The notes under the pieces are model-generated. The model was given only the letters and a program-made list of their open reading frames with translations. It was not told the origin of the DNA and searched no databases. From Mesomycoplasma flocculare ATCC 27399 (GTDB lineage Bacteria; Bacillota_I; Bacilli_A; Mycoplasmatales; Metamycoplasmataceae): 64,000 nucleotides of DNA. The stretch is taken from contig NZ_CP007585.1 of the NCBI RefSeq assembly GCF_000815065.1, positions 1-64,000 of the forward strand. Direction: 5' to 3'. This document shows positions 44,551 to 56,613 of this stretch, piece by piece (position 1 is the stretch's first letter; every line of letters starts with the position of its first letter). A program made the position numbers and the translations under genes.

Positions 44551-45708
44551 ATGCCAAAAATAATTGCACACATAGATATTGACAATTTTTTTGTTTCATC
44601 AGAAATTAGACTAAATCCGAAACTAGAAGGACAGCCAATTGTAATTTCTCGAAACGAGAATTTTGCAATGGCTGTTTCTGTTTCTGAAAAAGTAAAAGAA
44701 AAAGGATTTAAAATTACAGATAAAATCTCTGATATTAAAAAAAATATACCTAATTTAATTGTAATTAAGCCAAATCTAAGATATTACAATTTTTTATCAA
44801 AGCAATTTTTTGATTATATCACTAAAAATTTTACTAAAAAAATTGAAATTTATTCAATTGATGAATGTTTTGTTGACCTAACAAATTTTTCTAGAAAATT
44901 TAATACGATCTTAGAAATGTTGTGATTTATTAAAAAAAAGTCAATTAAAAATTTTGTATTACCCATTTCAATCAGTGTTTCTTATAATAAATTGCTTGCA
45001 AAAATGGCGACTAATTTAGCCAAAAACACAAAATTAAGAGTTATGACGCTTACAAAAGCTAATGTTCCTAAATTAATTTGCCCGCAAAAAATTAAAAATC
45101 TTTTTGGTATAGGTATTCAAATCGAGCAAAAACTAAAAGATGTTGGAGTTTTTACTGTAGCAGATCTTTTAAAAAAAGGGATTAATAATGAAAAGATAGT
45201 CAAAATTTTAGGGATTAATCGCCACTATTTTTTTCAATCTCTTACAAGAATAGGAGATGATAATGTTAGTGATAAGCTGAAAAAATTTAAAAGTCTTTCA
45301 CATTTTTCCACTTTTCCAATAGAAATTTTATTAACTAAAAAGAAAATTTTAGATGTAATTTCCAACTTTTTGTTAGATTTAGTAGAAAAATTAAAGAAAT
45401 ATAATAAAGCCGTTAATCGTGTGGAATTTGTTTTTAAGTTAAAAAAAAATAACATAAAGGATTGAATATTTTCTGATATAAGCACCCCTTCTAATGATTA
45501 TGATTTTCTTTATAGTAATTTAGTTGCGCTTGTTGAAAAAGTTGAGAATTTTTCTTCAATTCATGGTTTTGGTATTAGCCCATTAAAAGTTTCGCATTAT
45601 GATAAAAGCATGTTAAAAACTAATCCTAAAGTGAAAAATATTATTTCAAGCGTTAATAAAAGCATAGGATCTAAAAAATTATTTGTGCTAAATTACCTAA
45701 AAAATTAA
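44551..45708 (+). CDS. dinB: Y-family DNA polymerase (DinB / Pol IV)
   Basis: This translesion polymerase lacks proofreading. The 385-residue product has the palm motifs IIAHIDIDNFFVSSEIR (catalytic Asp, residues 4-20) and YSIDECFVDLT (about 107-117), a helix-hairpin-helix thumb (LFGIGIQIEQKLKDVGV) and a little-finger domain. It lacks LexA-type upstream sites, and no LexA is expected in mycoplasmas. A TATAAT at 44532-44537 lies 13 bases before the ATG, with no ribosome-binding site. It ends 4 bases before the ATP synthase operon. Confidence 0.92.
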
Positions 45709-45712
45709 AAAA

Positions 45713-46129
45713 ATGAAACAAATTTTACATTTGTATTTAAAATTATTTTTTGCAATATCAATAATTTTGACTTTTGTTGGAATTTGGGATTATACATTAG
45801 CGTTAGGTTGGTTTTTTTCATTAATTAGCGTTTTGATATCGATGTTTTTAAAATTTTTATTTTTAGCTAAAGTTATAAAGAATGTCAAAAGAAAAACAAA
45901 AACTACTGTTTTTATAGTATTTTTTGTTCATATTCTATTAATTTTATTACAAGGGTTGATTTTAACTTCTATTTATTTTATTAATAAAACATTTCAAAAT
46001 ATTAACTTTGAGAACAATTTTAAAGTTTTTTTAAACCCAATTAATATTATTTCTTTTATTTTTGGATATACAATTTTTCCAATTAGTGTTATAATTAATG
46101 TCTTAATATTAAATAAAAAAAGGGGGTAA
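45713..46129 (+). CDS. AtpI-like membrane protein, start of ATP synthase operon
   Basis: The 138-residue protein has four strongly hydrophobic helices (about residues 10-28, 33-52, 68-90, 106-130) and short basic loops (KNVKRKTKTT). Its location directly before atpB matches the atpI/MG406-type gene of mycoplasma ATP synthase operons. AtpI helps assemble the c-ring in other bacteria. Sequence itself is too divergent for a sure call. GTAATA then ATG of atpB follow 2 bases after the stop. Confidence 0.65.
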   Translation: MKQILHLYLKLFFAISIILTFVGIWDYTLALGWFFSLISVLISMFLKFLFLAKVIKNVKRKTKTTVFIVFFVHILLILLQGLILTSIYFINKTFQNINFENNFKVFLNPINIISFIFGYTIFPISVIINVLILNKKRG

Positions 46130-46131
46130 TA

Positions 46132-46860
46132 ATGGATTTTTTCTCAAATTGAAATCAACCACAATTATTTACTCTTTTTATTTTAGTAGTTTTCGCAATC
46201 ATTTTATCAATTATTATTTTTTTTCACATAAAAAAATCCAAAATTGATAAATCACCATCAGCGATTGTTTTATTTGCAGAATCTTATTTAATTTTTATTG
46301 ATGATCTCGTTGAGACAGCAGGCGAAGGTTATTTAAATAAAACAAAGCCTTATATTTTTTCGCTTTTTACATTTTTTTTGTTAGGAAATTTATTATCACT
46401 TGTTGGTTTGGAACCAATTTCAACATCAATTTCAGTCACTTTAAGTTTGGCATTTGTTAGTTGATTTGGTATTTTTGTAGTTGGCGCACTTTATTCAAGG
46501 CGAGGATATTTGTTTGATTTTGTAAAAAATCCTTTAAAAATAATTGGAGTTCCAGCACCATTAATTTCGCTTTCTTTTCGAATGTATGGAAATTTAATCT
46601 CCGGATCCGTTTTATTTTTAATTATTTATTCGGGCGTTCAATGAGTTTACCAAAAAATACCTTTGGGCGTTTTTGGTAATTTTAACTTGCCGATTGTATT
46701 GATTTATCCACCTTTTCTTATTTATTTTGATGTTGTTGGCTCGTTGGTTCAATCATTTATTTTTGTAATTTTAACAGTATCATATTGAGGTATGGAAATT
46801 AATCATGTTGAAAAAAATGAAAAAATCAGCAAAGATCAGCAAGTTTTCAAAAAGGTTTAA
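46132..46860 (+). CDS. atpB: ATP synthase Fo subunit a
   Basis: Subunit a forms the proton half-channels. The 242-residue product has multiple membrane helices and the key LISLSFRMYGN motif with the essential Arg (about residue 149) that faces the c-ring, preceded by the PLKIIGVPAP segment. The C-terminal helix (GSLVQSFIFVILTVSYWGMEI) matches the family. An AGGGGG ribosome-binding site precedes ATG. Second gene of the operon. Confidence 0.95.
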
Positions 46861-46884
46861 ACTTAAATCATTAGGAAGGAAAAA

Positions 46885-47193
46885 ATGAATTCTCTTATAA
46901 CTTTTTCACATCAAGTTGTTCAAAATTTTCAGCAAGCAGCTGAAGCAACAAACACAAATCCTTCAAACGCAAAACAATTCGCGTATTTAGGAGCCGGAAT
47001 TGCAATGATTGGTGTTATTGGTGTTGGTGCAGGTCAAGGTCATTCAGTTGGCAAAGCATGTGAAGCAATTGCTAGAAACCCGGAAGCTCAAAAACAAGTT
47101 TTTCGAGTTTTAGTTATCGGAACAGCAATTTCCGAGACTAGTTCAATTTATGCGCTTCTTGTTGCTTTTATTTTGATTTTCGTTAATGGTTAA
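46885..47193 (+). CDS. atpE: ATP synthase Fo subunit c
   Basis: The c subunit forms the rotating membrane ring. The 102-residue product is a helical hairpin: AYLGAGIAMIGVIGVGAGQG, the polar loop KACEAIARNPEAQ, and the second helix with the essential carboxylate Glu in GTAISETSSIYALLV (about residue 83). It carries an extended N-terminal tail (about 25 residues before the first helix), typical of mycoplasmas. A strong AGGAAGGA site precedes the ATG. Confidence 0.95.
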   Translation: MNSLITFSHQVVQNFQQAAEATNTNPSNAKQFAYLGAGIAMIGVIGVGAGQGHSVGKACEAIARNPEAQKQVFRVLVIGTAISETSSIYALLVAFILIFVNG

Positions 47194-47206
47194 TTAATTT
47201 TTTCTT

Positions 47207-47227
47207 AAAAAAAAAAAAAAAAAAAAA
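47207..47227. repeat. 21-A tract leading into the atpF start codon
   Basis: Twenty-one consecutive A end with the A of the atpF ATG (47227). It replaces a ribosome-binding site, so translation may depend on coupling or on the run itself. Length change by slippage could alter atpF expression. Confidence 0.8.
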
Positions 47228-47766
47228 TGGTAAATCTTAATCAATCATTAAGTGATTTGTTCAAAGGAATTATTCCTAATGTTTATGTAATTAGTGCAAC
47301 AATAGCAAGTTTTTTAATTTTGCTTTTAGTAATTATATATTTTGTTTATCGCCCATTAAAAAAATACATAAAAATGCGAAAAGATTTTCTTCAAGGACAC
47401 ATAGATTCAACAATAAAGGCAAATGAAAAAGCGCAAAAACTTGAAAATGAAACGCAAAAAAAGCTTATTGAAACTAAAGAATTTTGCAAAACACTCAAAG
47501 AAAAATCAGAAATTGAAGCTAATAAATTTCTTGAAAATTCAAAAAAAACCGCAACAGAACAAACCCGCCAACTAATTAACGAAGGGCAAAAAGTTTTAGT
47601 TGAATATGAAAAAGAAATAGTTAGTAAATATCAAGAAAATGTCATAAATGTTGCATTTGAAATTAGCAGAAAGTATCTTGTTAACCAAGAAAAAAACAAC
47701 AAAATTTTGCATCAAAAATTACTTTTAGACTTACAAAAAGAATTAGAATCACAAGAAAAAATTTAG
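47227..47766 (+). CDS. atpF: ATP synthase Fo subunit b
   Basis: The b subunit is the peripheral stator stalk. The 179-residue product has one N-terminal membrane helix (about residues 20-41, [19 protein letters not shown]) and a long Lys/Glu-rich coiled coil with the [13 protein letters not shown] type heptads. The sequence has no lipobox, unlike some mycoplasma AtpF. ATG 47227 follows the 21-A run with no ribosome-binding site. Confidence 0.93.
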   Translation: MVNLNQSLSDLFKGIIPNVYVISATIASFLILLLVIIYFVYRPLKKYIKMRKDFLQGHIDSTIKANEKAQKLENETQKKLIETKEFCKTLKEKSEIEANKFLENSKKTATEQTRQLINEGQKVLVEYEKEIVSKYQENVINVAFEISRKYLVNQEKNNKILHQKLLLDLQKELESQEKI

Positions 47767-47793
47767 GAAACAAAGCAAAATAGGTTTAAAAAA

Positions 47794-48357
47794 ATGCATT
47801 TACATGTAAAAAATTATTTTGGGTATGCTGAAGCGCTTTTTGAGATAGCGGTTTCTAATAATAAAGTAGAAAATTTTTTAAATGATAGTTTTTTTATCCT
47901 TGACATAATTCAGTCGCATCCAATTTTAGTTTTAGTGTTTAATTCTTATTTTGTTTCAAATCAGGAAAAATTCAACTTAATTGATAGAATTTTTTCAGAA
48001 AAAGTTGAAAAATTAATAATTAATTTTCTTAAATTGATCAGCAAAAGCAATCTTTTTTCACATTATAAACATATTTTGGTAAAATTTATAAAACTTGCAA
48101 ATATGCATTTACACCAAACTTGAGGCGAAATAGAGACTGCTTTTCCGATTTCTGTTTCAATTATTTCTAGTTTTGAAAATATACTTTCTAATAAACTGAA
48201 CAAAAAAGTCCATTTAAGACAAAAAATTAACTCTGAATTAATTTCCGGAATTAGAATAATTGTTGATAGTCAAATTTTTGATAATTCCATTTTTTCGCAA
48301 CTTAAGTTATTAAAACAAACATTAAAAAAACAAACAAAAACCAAAAAAAGTCTATAA
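47794..48357 (+). CDS. atpH: ATP synthase F1 subunit delta
   Basis: Delta attaches the stalk to the top of F1. The 187-residue product has the N-terminal helix bundle YAEALFEIAVSNNKVENFLND (starts at about residue 10) and a C-terminal region ending SGIRIIVDSQIFDNSIFSQL (family signature ggi.i.v.d..iDgSi...L). The TGA at 48121 is Trp. It sits between atpF and atpA as in the standard operon. Confidence 0.9.
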
Positions 48358-48372
48358 ATTTAAAGGTTTTTT

Positions 48373-49896
48373 ATGAACAAAGATATAAATTTAACAACAA
48401 TAATTAGGAATGAAATTGAAAATTTCGAGTCAAAAATTCAAAATAACGACATTGGAAAAGTTATTGTTGTTGGCGATGGAGTCGCGCTTGTATCCGGAAT
48501 TGAAAGAGTAAAATTTGGTGAACTTGTTGAATTTGAAAATAACGTTTTTGGAATTGCGCTTAATTTAGAGCAAGATTTAATCGGTGTAGTTATTATGGGT
48601 GGGGAAAATTGTGTTTTTCAAGGTTCAATTGTTAAAAGAACAAAATCCGTAATTTCAATCACAGTTGGCGATCAACTTTTAGGACGTGTTGTAAATGCGC
48701 TTGGAGTTCCAATTGATGGTAAAGGTGAATTCGATAATAGTATTAAACGTGAAATTTTTACAAACGCCCCTTCAATTATGGACAGAAAAAGTGTTGCAAG
48801 AGGGTTAAAAACCGGAATTTTAGCAATTGATTCGCTAGTTCCTATTGGTAGAGGTCAGCGTGAATTAATAATCGGTGATCGACAAACTGGAAAAACAACA
48901 ATCGCAATAGATACAATTTTGAATCAAAAAGGGAAAAATGTTTACTGTGTTTATGTTGCAATTGGGCAAAAAAATTCAAGTGTTGCACAAATAGTTTCAC
49001 TTCTTGAAAAAAAAGAAGCGCTTAAATATACAACTGTTGTTTTGGCTGGCGCTAGCGAACTCTCGCCTTTACAATATCTTGCGCCTTATTCGGGAACTTC
49101 GATTGCCGAATATTGAATGTACAAAGGAAAAGATGTTTTGATAATTTATGATGATTTATCAAAACACGCAATTGCTTATCGCACGTTATCACTCCTTTTA
49201 AGACGACCACCCGGACGCGAAGCTTTTCCAGGCGATATTTTCTACCAGCATTCTTACCTTCTTGAAAGATCATCGCAATTGTCTGATGCAAAAAATGGCG
49301 GTTCAATAACCGCGCTGCCAATAATCGAAACTCAAGCAGGTGATATTTCAGCTTATATTCCGACAAACGTAATTTCAATTACTGATGGGCAAATTTTTGT
49401 AAGAGATAGTTTATTTAATTCTGGACAAAAACCGGCGATTGACATTGGGCTTTCAGTTTCCCGTGTTGGTTCAGCTGCGCAGTCGAGGTTAATGAAATTA
49501 GCATCTTCATCTTTAAAATTAGAATTAGCACAATATAACGAACTTAAGGCTTTTGCCCAGTTTGGTTCAGATTTAGGCCCTAGTTCACAGTTAATTCTCG
49601 ATCGTGGGAATAAAATTTACGAATTTTTAAAACAAGAAAAGCAGCAACCACTTAGTGAAAATCAACAAATTATGTTGCTAATTTTGATTCGTCAGAATTT
49701 AATTGATCGCTTAGAACTGAATTCTATTCAATCATTTAAGTCTGTTTTTCTAAAATTCATTGATTCTGATAGTGAAATCAAATTAGCGTTTGAAGTAATT
49801 AGCAAAAACCAAAGTCTAGAAGAAAAAGATTTATCTAAATTTCTTAAAATTATCTCAAATTTCATTGAAAAATTTAATTTAGGACATGTATTTTAG
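48373..49896 (+). CDS. atpA: ATP synthase F1 subunit alpha
   Basis: The alpha subunit holds the non-catalytic nucleotide sites. The 507-residue product has [13 protein letters not shown] (P loop, about residue 170), an arginine-finger region with [17 protein letters not shown], and the C-terminal domain. The usual family signature near the C-terminus is present. One TGA (49114) is Trp. ATG 48373 is preceded by AAAGG. Highly conserved. Confidence 0.97.
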
Positions 49897-49924
49897 TTAA
49901 ATTTTATAAAAAGCGAGCAAAATA

Positions 49925-52176
<2,252 letters not shown>

Positions 52177-52190
<14 letters not shown>

Positions 52191-52437
52191 CTTTAAAATA
52201 ATAACTCCAAATGGAATTTTTCAAGAATCAAAAGCTGATTCTGTAACTGTAAAAACAAAATTTGGTTATCGCGTTGCTCAATATGCAATCACTCCTTTTG
52301 TAGGTATAATTGTACCATCGATTTTACATATTAAAAACGAAAAAGAAACATATCAGTTGCAAATTAAAAGCGGAATAGTTTATGCTAATAAATTTGAAGT
52401 ACTAATTTTTACAGAAGATAAGTTGGTTTTCACATAA
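52177..52437 (+). CDS. atpC: ATP synthase F1 subunit epsilon, short form
   Basis: Epsilon links gamma to the c-ring and in many bacteria also inhibits ATP hydrolysis. The product here is only 86 residues: it covers the N-terminal beta-sandwich (KINFKIITPNGIFQESKADS ... GYRVAQYAITPFVGIIVPSIL) and stops at LVFT. The C-terminal inhibitory helix-turn-helix of about 45 residues is absent. It starts with GTG 52177 within atpD. End of the ATP synthase operon. Confidence 0.85.
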
Positions 52438-52542
52438 TATTAAATGTTTTGCAAAAAATCTGGCAAAAAAAGATAATTTATATAGTTTTTCCTAATTTTT
52501 TCCTTTTTTTGCTTAAAATGAGCAAAAATTTTAATAGTTTAT

Positions 52543-53028
52543 ATGAATCACAAAAACCGCGGAATGTTTCTTGAGAAAATTATTAACAATACAATTGAGT
52601 TTTATTGTGAAAATGATATTGCCATATTTCATAAAAAAAATTTAGACATTAGTTTTAAAGCTGTTAGCAAAAACTTAGCGGTAAATGATGCTTTTATTTT
52701 TAAAAAATCCACAGTTGATTATTATGGAATTTATAAAGGAATTTTTATTGCATTTGAAGCAAAAAGCACAAATGAAAACGCGCTAAATTTAAAGCAAATC
52801 CCAGAACATCAATTAAATTATTTACAAAAAATCCGTAAGCATTACGGTTGCGCATTTTTTATAATTTTTTTTAAACAGTTGGAAAAATTTTATATTGTGA
52901 GTATTAGCAAAATTGATCTATCTTGAAAGTCAATTACTGTTGAGTTTTTGGAAAAACAAGGCTTTGAAATCGCGCTAACATATCCAGGAATAATTGATTT
53001 TATTGGTTATATTGAACAAATGCTTTAA
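52543..53028 (+). CDS. recU: Holliday junction resolvase RecU
   Basis: RecU cleaves four-way DNA junctions in Firmicutes and mollicutes. The 161-residue product has the N-terminal NRGMFLEKIINNTIEFY, the catalytic core KSTVDYYGIYKGIFIAFEAKST (Asp, Glu and Lys of the nuclease site, about residues 63-84) and HQLNYLQKIRKHYGCAFFII, quoted here as LNYLQKIRKHYG. No ribosome-binding site is seen before ATG 52543. One TGA codon is Trp. Works with recA in recombination. Confidence 0.93.
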
Positions 53029-53139
53029 TTTTTTTTTAAGATTTAGTTTTTTATGTCTATTGAATTGCTTGAATTTACAAAATAATTCCATAAAAAATTA
53101 TTAAATATTTTAATCTATAATTTTTTATTATTAATTTTA

Positions 53140-53148
53140 TGATATAAT
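53140..53148 (+). promoter_or_regulatory. Extended -10 promoter of rpsB-tsf and leader
   Basis: TGATATAAT (53140-53148) is an extended -10 (TGnTATAAT). It predicts a leader of about 110 bases before rpsB. The leader contains TTCGGTTGGA (around 53193) and TCTAACTGTTCGAA (53219-53232), which can pair partly. The expected S2-type autoregulation is inference. The preceding spacer 53029-53139 shows nothing else. Confidence 0.5.
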
Positions 53149-53265
53149 TTAATTCTTAAATTTGCAAACACGCAAAAATATCATTAAAATGGATTCGGTT
53201 GGATGTGCTTTTTAAGTTCTAACTGTTCGAAATTTTAAGCAGAAATAACAAACTAAAGGAAAAAT

Positions 53266-54261
53266 ATGGAGAAGATAACCTCAACTAAAAAAGACCAAAA
53301 TGTTGTGTCAAAGGATAATGATTTATTAAACATTAACGATATTAGCGCTGAAAATATTGGCGAAACTCTGATTATTTCAAAGCAAAAATTACTTGAAGCC
53401 GGTGTTTATTTTGGTCACAAATCATCTCAATGACACCCAAAAATGTCGCAATTTTTATTAAAAAGAAAAAGAAACGAAACCCACATTATTGATGTTTTAA
53501 AAACACAAAAAATGTTGGAAATTGCATATAAATTAGTTGAAAAATTTGCTCAAAAAGGTGCTAAATTTATTTTTGTTGGCACTAAAAAACAAGCAAAAAA
53601 AGTTGTAGAAGAACAAGCAATCCGCACGAATTCTATTTATGTCTCAGGGAGGTGACTAGGAGGAACCCTAACAAATAGTCGAACAATTTTGTCCCGACTT
53701 AAAACAATGGATGATCTTGAAAAACAGGCAGCTAATAATTTTCAAGGGTATACAAAAAAAGAAATACTTTCAAAACAGAAACAATTAACTAAATTGCAAA
53801 AAAATCTTAACGGAATTAAGGGGTTAAAAGATGTCCCACTCTTTTCTTTAATTATGTTAGTAGCTGATCCGCTAAAAGATATAATTGCCGTTAAAGAAGC
53901 TCGTAAAAAGGGTATAAAAATTATCGGAATAATAGATTCAAATGTTGATCCCTCATTAGTTGACTTTGGAATTCCAGCAAATGATGATTCTACAAAATCA
54001 ATTACGTTAATATTTACTGTATTAGCAGATGCAATTGCCTCTGCAAAAGGTGGAAAAAAACTTTTTGCTTATCAGCCAGATGAACAAATAAGTCTTCCAG
54101 AAGATCCTGAAAAAGAACAAAAACAACTTCGTTATCGCAATAATGCATTTGAAAAATTCGAAAAAACTAAAAATCACTTAAAAGAAAAGGTAGTTAAAAG
54201 TACAAAGTCTGAAATAAAAACTGAAGATAAGTCTAACACACAAAATCAAGAAAGAGTGTAA
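53266..54261 (+). CDS. rpsB: 30S ribosomal protein S2
   Basis: S2 binds the 30S head. The 331-residue product has an N-terminal extension of about 42 residues before the family start [20 protein letters not shown], then [29 protein letters not shown] and [21 protein letters not shown], plus a lysine-rich tail of about 60 residues. The ATG 53266 is behind AAAGGAAA. TGA codons at 53431 and 53653 are Trp. The order rpsB-tsf is conserved. Confidence 0.95.
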
Positions 54262-54263
54262 AA

Positions 54264-55199
54264 ATGTCACAAATTGATAAGTTTGCTAAAATTAAGGAAC
54301 TAAGAAAAATTACTGATGCGCCTTTTATTGATTGCAAAAAAGCATTAGAAAGTTCTGGATATGATATTGATTCAGCGATTGATTGGCTTAAGAAAAATGG
54401 CAAGTCAAAAGCTTTAAAAAAAGCAGACCGAATTGCAGCTGAAGGTTTAGTTTTAGCGCTAAAAAGTGCTGATTCTGCTTTAGTTTTTGAATTAAATTCT
54501 GAAACAGATTTTGTTGCGAAAAATCAAAATTTCATTAATTTGCAACAAAAAATTAGTAATCTACTTTTACAAAATGACTTTGAAAATTTAGAAAATGCTT
54601 TGCTTATTCAGGACTCAGAAGGTAGGACAATTTCTGAATTATTGGTTTTAGCAACTGCAACAATTGGTGAAAAAATTACTTTACGACGTGTGTTCAAAAC
54701 TAAACTTTCTAGCGAAGAAAATGTCGGAATTTATACTCACTCAAATGGCCAAATTGCAGTTATAACAATCTTAAAAGGCGGTAATTCAGAGGTTGCAAAA
54801 AACATTTCAATGCATGTTGCAGCATTGAATCCAGAGTATGTTTTTAAAAATGAAGTCTTAGAAACAAAACTAAAAGAAATTCATGAAGAGGCTGAGAAAA
54901 AAGCATTGTCTGAAATAAAAAATTTTGAAAAAAAGCCAGAAAATATCAAAACCGAAATATTAAAAGGTATGGTAGAAAAGCAACTTTCTGAATTTGTTCT
55001 TGAACTTCAACCTTTGGCTTTAGATAGTTCGATTTCTGTTGTTAAATATTTGGCGCAAAATTCATCTACTTTGTTAAAGGTTGTTCGTTTTGAAGTTGGC
55101 GAGGGAATTCAAAGGCAAAATGTTGATTTTTCAACAGAAGTTAATCAACAAATTCATGAGGTCAAAAAAAAAAAAAAAAATAAACTAATTTTAGACTAA
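54264..55199 (+). CDS. tsf: Translation elongation factor Ts
   Basis: EF-Ts recycles EF-Tu by nucleotide exchange. The 311-residue product has the UBA-like N-terminus (KIKELRKITDAPFIDCKKALES with the TDAPFIDCK motif), DFVAKNQNF and two core subdomains. It starts 2 bases after rpsB. The extreme C-terminus is encoded by a 17-A run (55164-55180, KKKKKN), whose slippage would change only the last residues. Confidence 0.95.
   Translation: MSQIDKFAKIKELRKITDAPFIDCKKALESSGYDIDSAIDWLKKNGKSKALKKADRIAAEGLVLALKSADSALVFELNSETDFVAKNQNFINLQQKISNLLLQNDFENLENALLIQDSEGRTISELLVLATATIGEKITLRRVFKTKLSSEENVGIYTHSNGQIAVITILKGGNSEVAKNISMHVAALNPEYVFKNEVLETKLKEIHEEAEKKALSEIKNFEKKPENIKTEILKGMVEKQLSEFVLELQPLALDSSISVVKYLAQNSSTLLKVVRFEVGEGIQRQNVDFSTEVNQQIHEVKKKKKNKLILD
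55164..55180. repeat. 17-A homopolymer in the tsf 3' end
   Basis: Seventeen consecutive A within the final codons of tsf encode five Lys and part of an Asn codon. A one-base change would only swap the last few residues, so it is probably tolerated. Confidence 0.85.
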
Positions 55200-55220
55200 A
55201 AATCAAAGAAAGGTATGAAA

Positions 55221-55242
55221 TTTTCCTTATAAAACAGGAAAA
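55221..55242 (+). terminator. Short hairpin between tsf and ffh
   Basis: TTTTCCT (55221-55227) and AGGAAAA (55236-55242) form a stem with an 8-base loop, followed by AATTTTATATTTTTA. It may end the rpsB-tsf transcript or act as a leader structure for ffh. Confidence 0.45.
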
Positions 55243-55263
55243 ATTTTATATTTTTATAAAACA

Positions 55264-56586
55264 ATGTTAGATTTTTTAACTAATCGAATTCAATCTTCTT
55301 TAAAAAAAATCCAAAAATCAGTAACTATAAATGAACAAGATTTAACCGAAATAACCCGGGAAATTCGCCTTGCTTTGTTAGAAGCCGATGTTAATTTGTT
55401 CGTTGTGAAGGATTTTATTAATAAGGTTAAAACTCAAGTTTTAAAGCAAGGCTTGACTTCCAAACTAAATCCGCAGCAAGAATTTTTGAAAATTTTGCAC
55501 CAAAATCTTGTTGAAATTCTTGGTATAAATTCAAAATCCCTTAATTTTACCAAAAATCCTACTATTATAATGTTAGTTGGGCTTCAAGGTTCAGGAAAAA
55601 CAACAACAGTTGTCAAACTTGCCGTTTTTGCAAGAAAAAAAAAATTGGCAAAAAAAATTTTATTAGTTGCTTGCGATACATATCGTCCTGCTGCAATAGA
55701 GCAGTTACAACAATTAGCAAAACAAGTTTCAATTGATGTTTTTCATAGCGGAAAAACGCCGGTTGAAATTGCAAAAAATGCCGTAATTTATAGTAAAAAT
55801 AACAATTTTGATCTTGTAATTTTCGATACAGCAGGAAGACTTTCAATTAATGAAGAGTTGATGAATGAACTATTTGAAATTAAAAAAACTATTCATCCTG
55901 AGGAAACTATTTTTGTTCTAGATGCGCTTTCAGGCCAAGATATTATTAATGTAGCGCAAATATTTAACCAAAAAATTACGCTTACAGGCGCGATTATTAC
56001 AAAATTAGACTCAAATGCTCGAGCTGGAGCCGCGCTTTCAATTACTAATTTATTAAAAATCCCAATTTTGTTAATAGGAACAGGCGAAAAAATTGCAGCA
56101 CTTGAGCTTTTCTACCCAAATAGAATAGCGGATCGAATTTTAGGAATGGGCGATGTAATGTCGCTTTTAGAGCAAGCTGAAGAAAATATTGATAAAAAAG
56201 CAGTCAAAAAATTATCACATCGAATGTTTTCTGGACAATTTAATTTAGACGATCTTTTAAATAGTTTAGCGCAAATTCAAAAAATTGGAAGATTTTCTAA
56301 AGTAATTAAAATGATACCTGGTTTGTCAGGAAAAATTGATCAAGATCAAATTGATGATGTCGAAAAGAAGATGGGTCTTTACAAAATTTTAATTTCATCA
56401 ATGACAATGGAAGAAAGGAAAAAACCCAAACTTTTAAAAAATCCGTCGCGAAGAAGCCGTATTTTGCGTGGTTCAGGAAGATCAAATGCTGAATTTAATC
56501 GTTTGATTAGTGAATTTGAATCAATGTCAAAAAAAATGTCCGAATTTTCATTAAAAAATCTTAATCTTGACTCTTTTATTAAATAA
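55264..56586 (+). CDS. ffh: Signal recognition particle protein Ffh (SRP54)
   Basis: Ffh binds signal peptides on the ribosome with the 4.5S RNA. The 440-residue product has the N domain, G domain (GLQGSGKTTTVVKL, DTYRPAAIEQL, DTAGRL, TKLDSNARAGAAL) and a Met-rich M domain (MIPGLSGKIDQD ... ILRGSGRSNAEFNRLISEFESM, quoted as ILRGSGRS). No ribosome-binding site precedes ATG 55264. Its receptor FtsY is at 7860; the RNA gene was not seen. Confidence 0.95.
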   Translation: MLDFLTNRIQSSLKKIQKSVTINEQDLTEITREIRLALLEADVNLFVVKDFINKVKTQVLKQGLTSKLNPQQEFLKILHQNLVEILGINSKSLNFTKNPTIIMLVGLQGSGKTTTVVKLAVFARKKKLAKKILLVACDTYRPAAIEQLQQLAKQVSIDVFHSGKTPVEIAKNAVIYSKNNNFDLVIFDTAGRLSINEELMNELFEIKKTIHPEETIFVLDALSGQDIINVAQIFNQKITLTGAIITKLDSNARAGAALSITNLLKIPILLIGTGEKIAALELFYPNRIADRILGMGDVMSLLEQAEENIDKKAVKKLSHRMFSGQFNLDDLLNSLAQIQKIGRFSKVIKMIPGLSGKIDQDQIDDVEKKMGLYKILISSMTMEERKKPKLLKNPSRRSRILRGSGRSNAEFNRLISEFESMSKKMSEFSLKNLNLDSFIK

Positions 56587-56613
56587 ATATTAATAAATGT
56601 TTAGGTTTAAATT

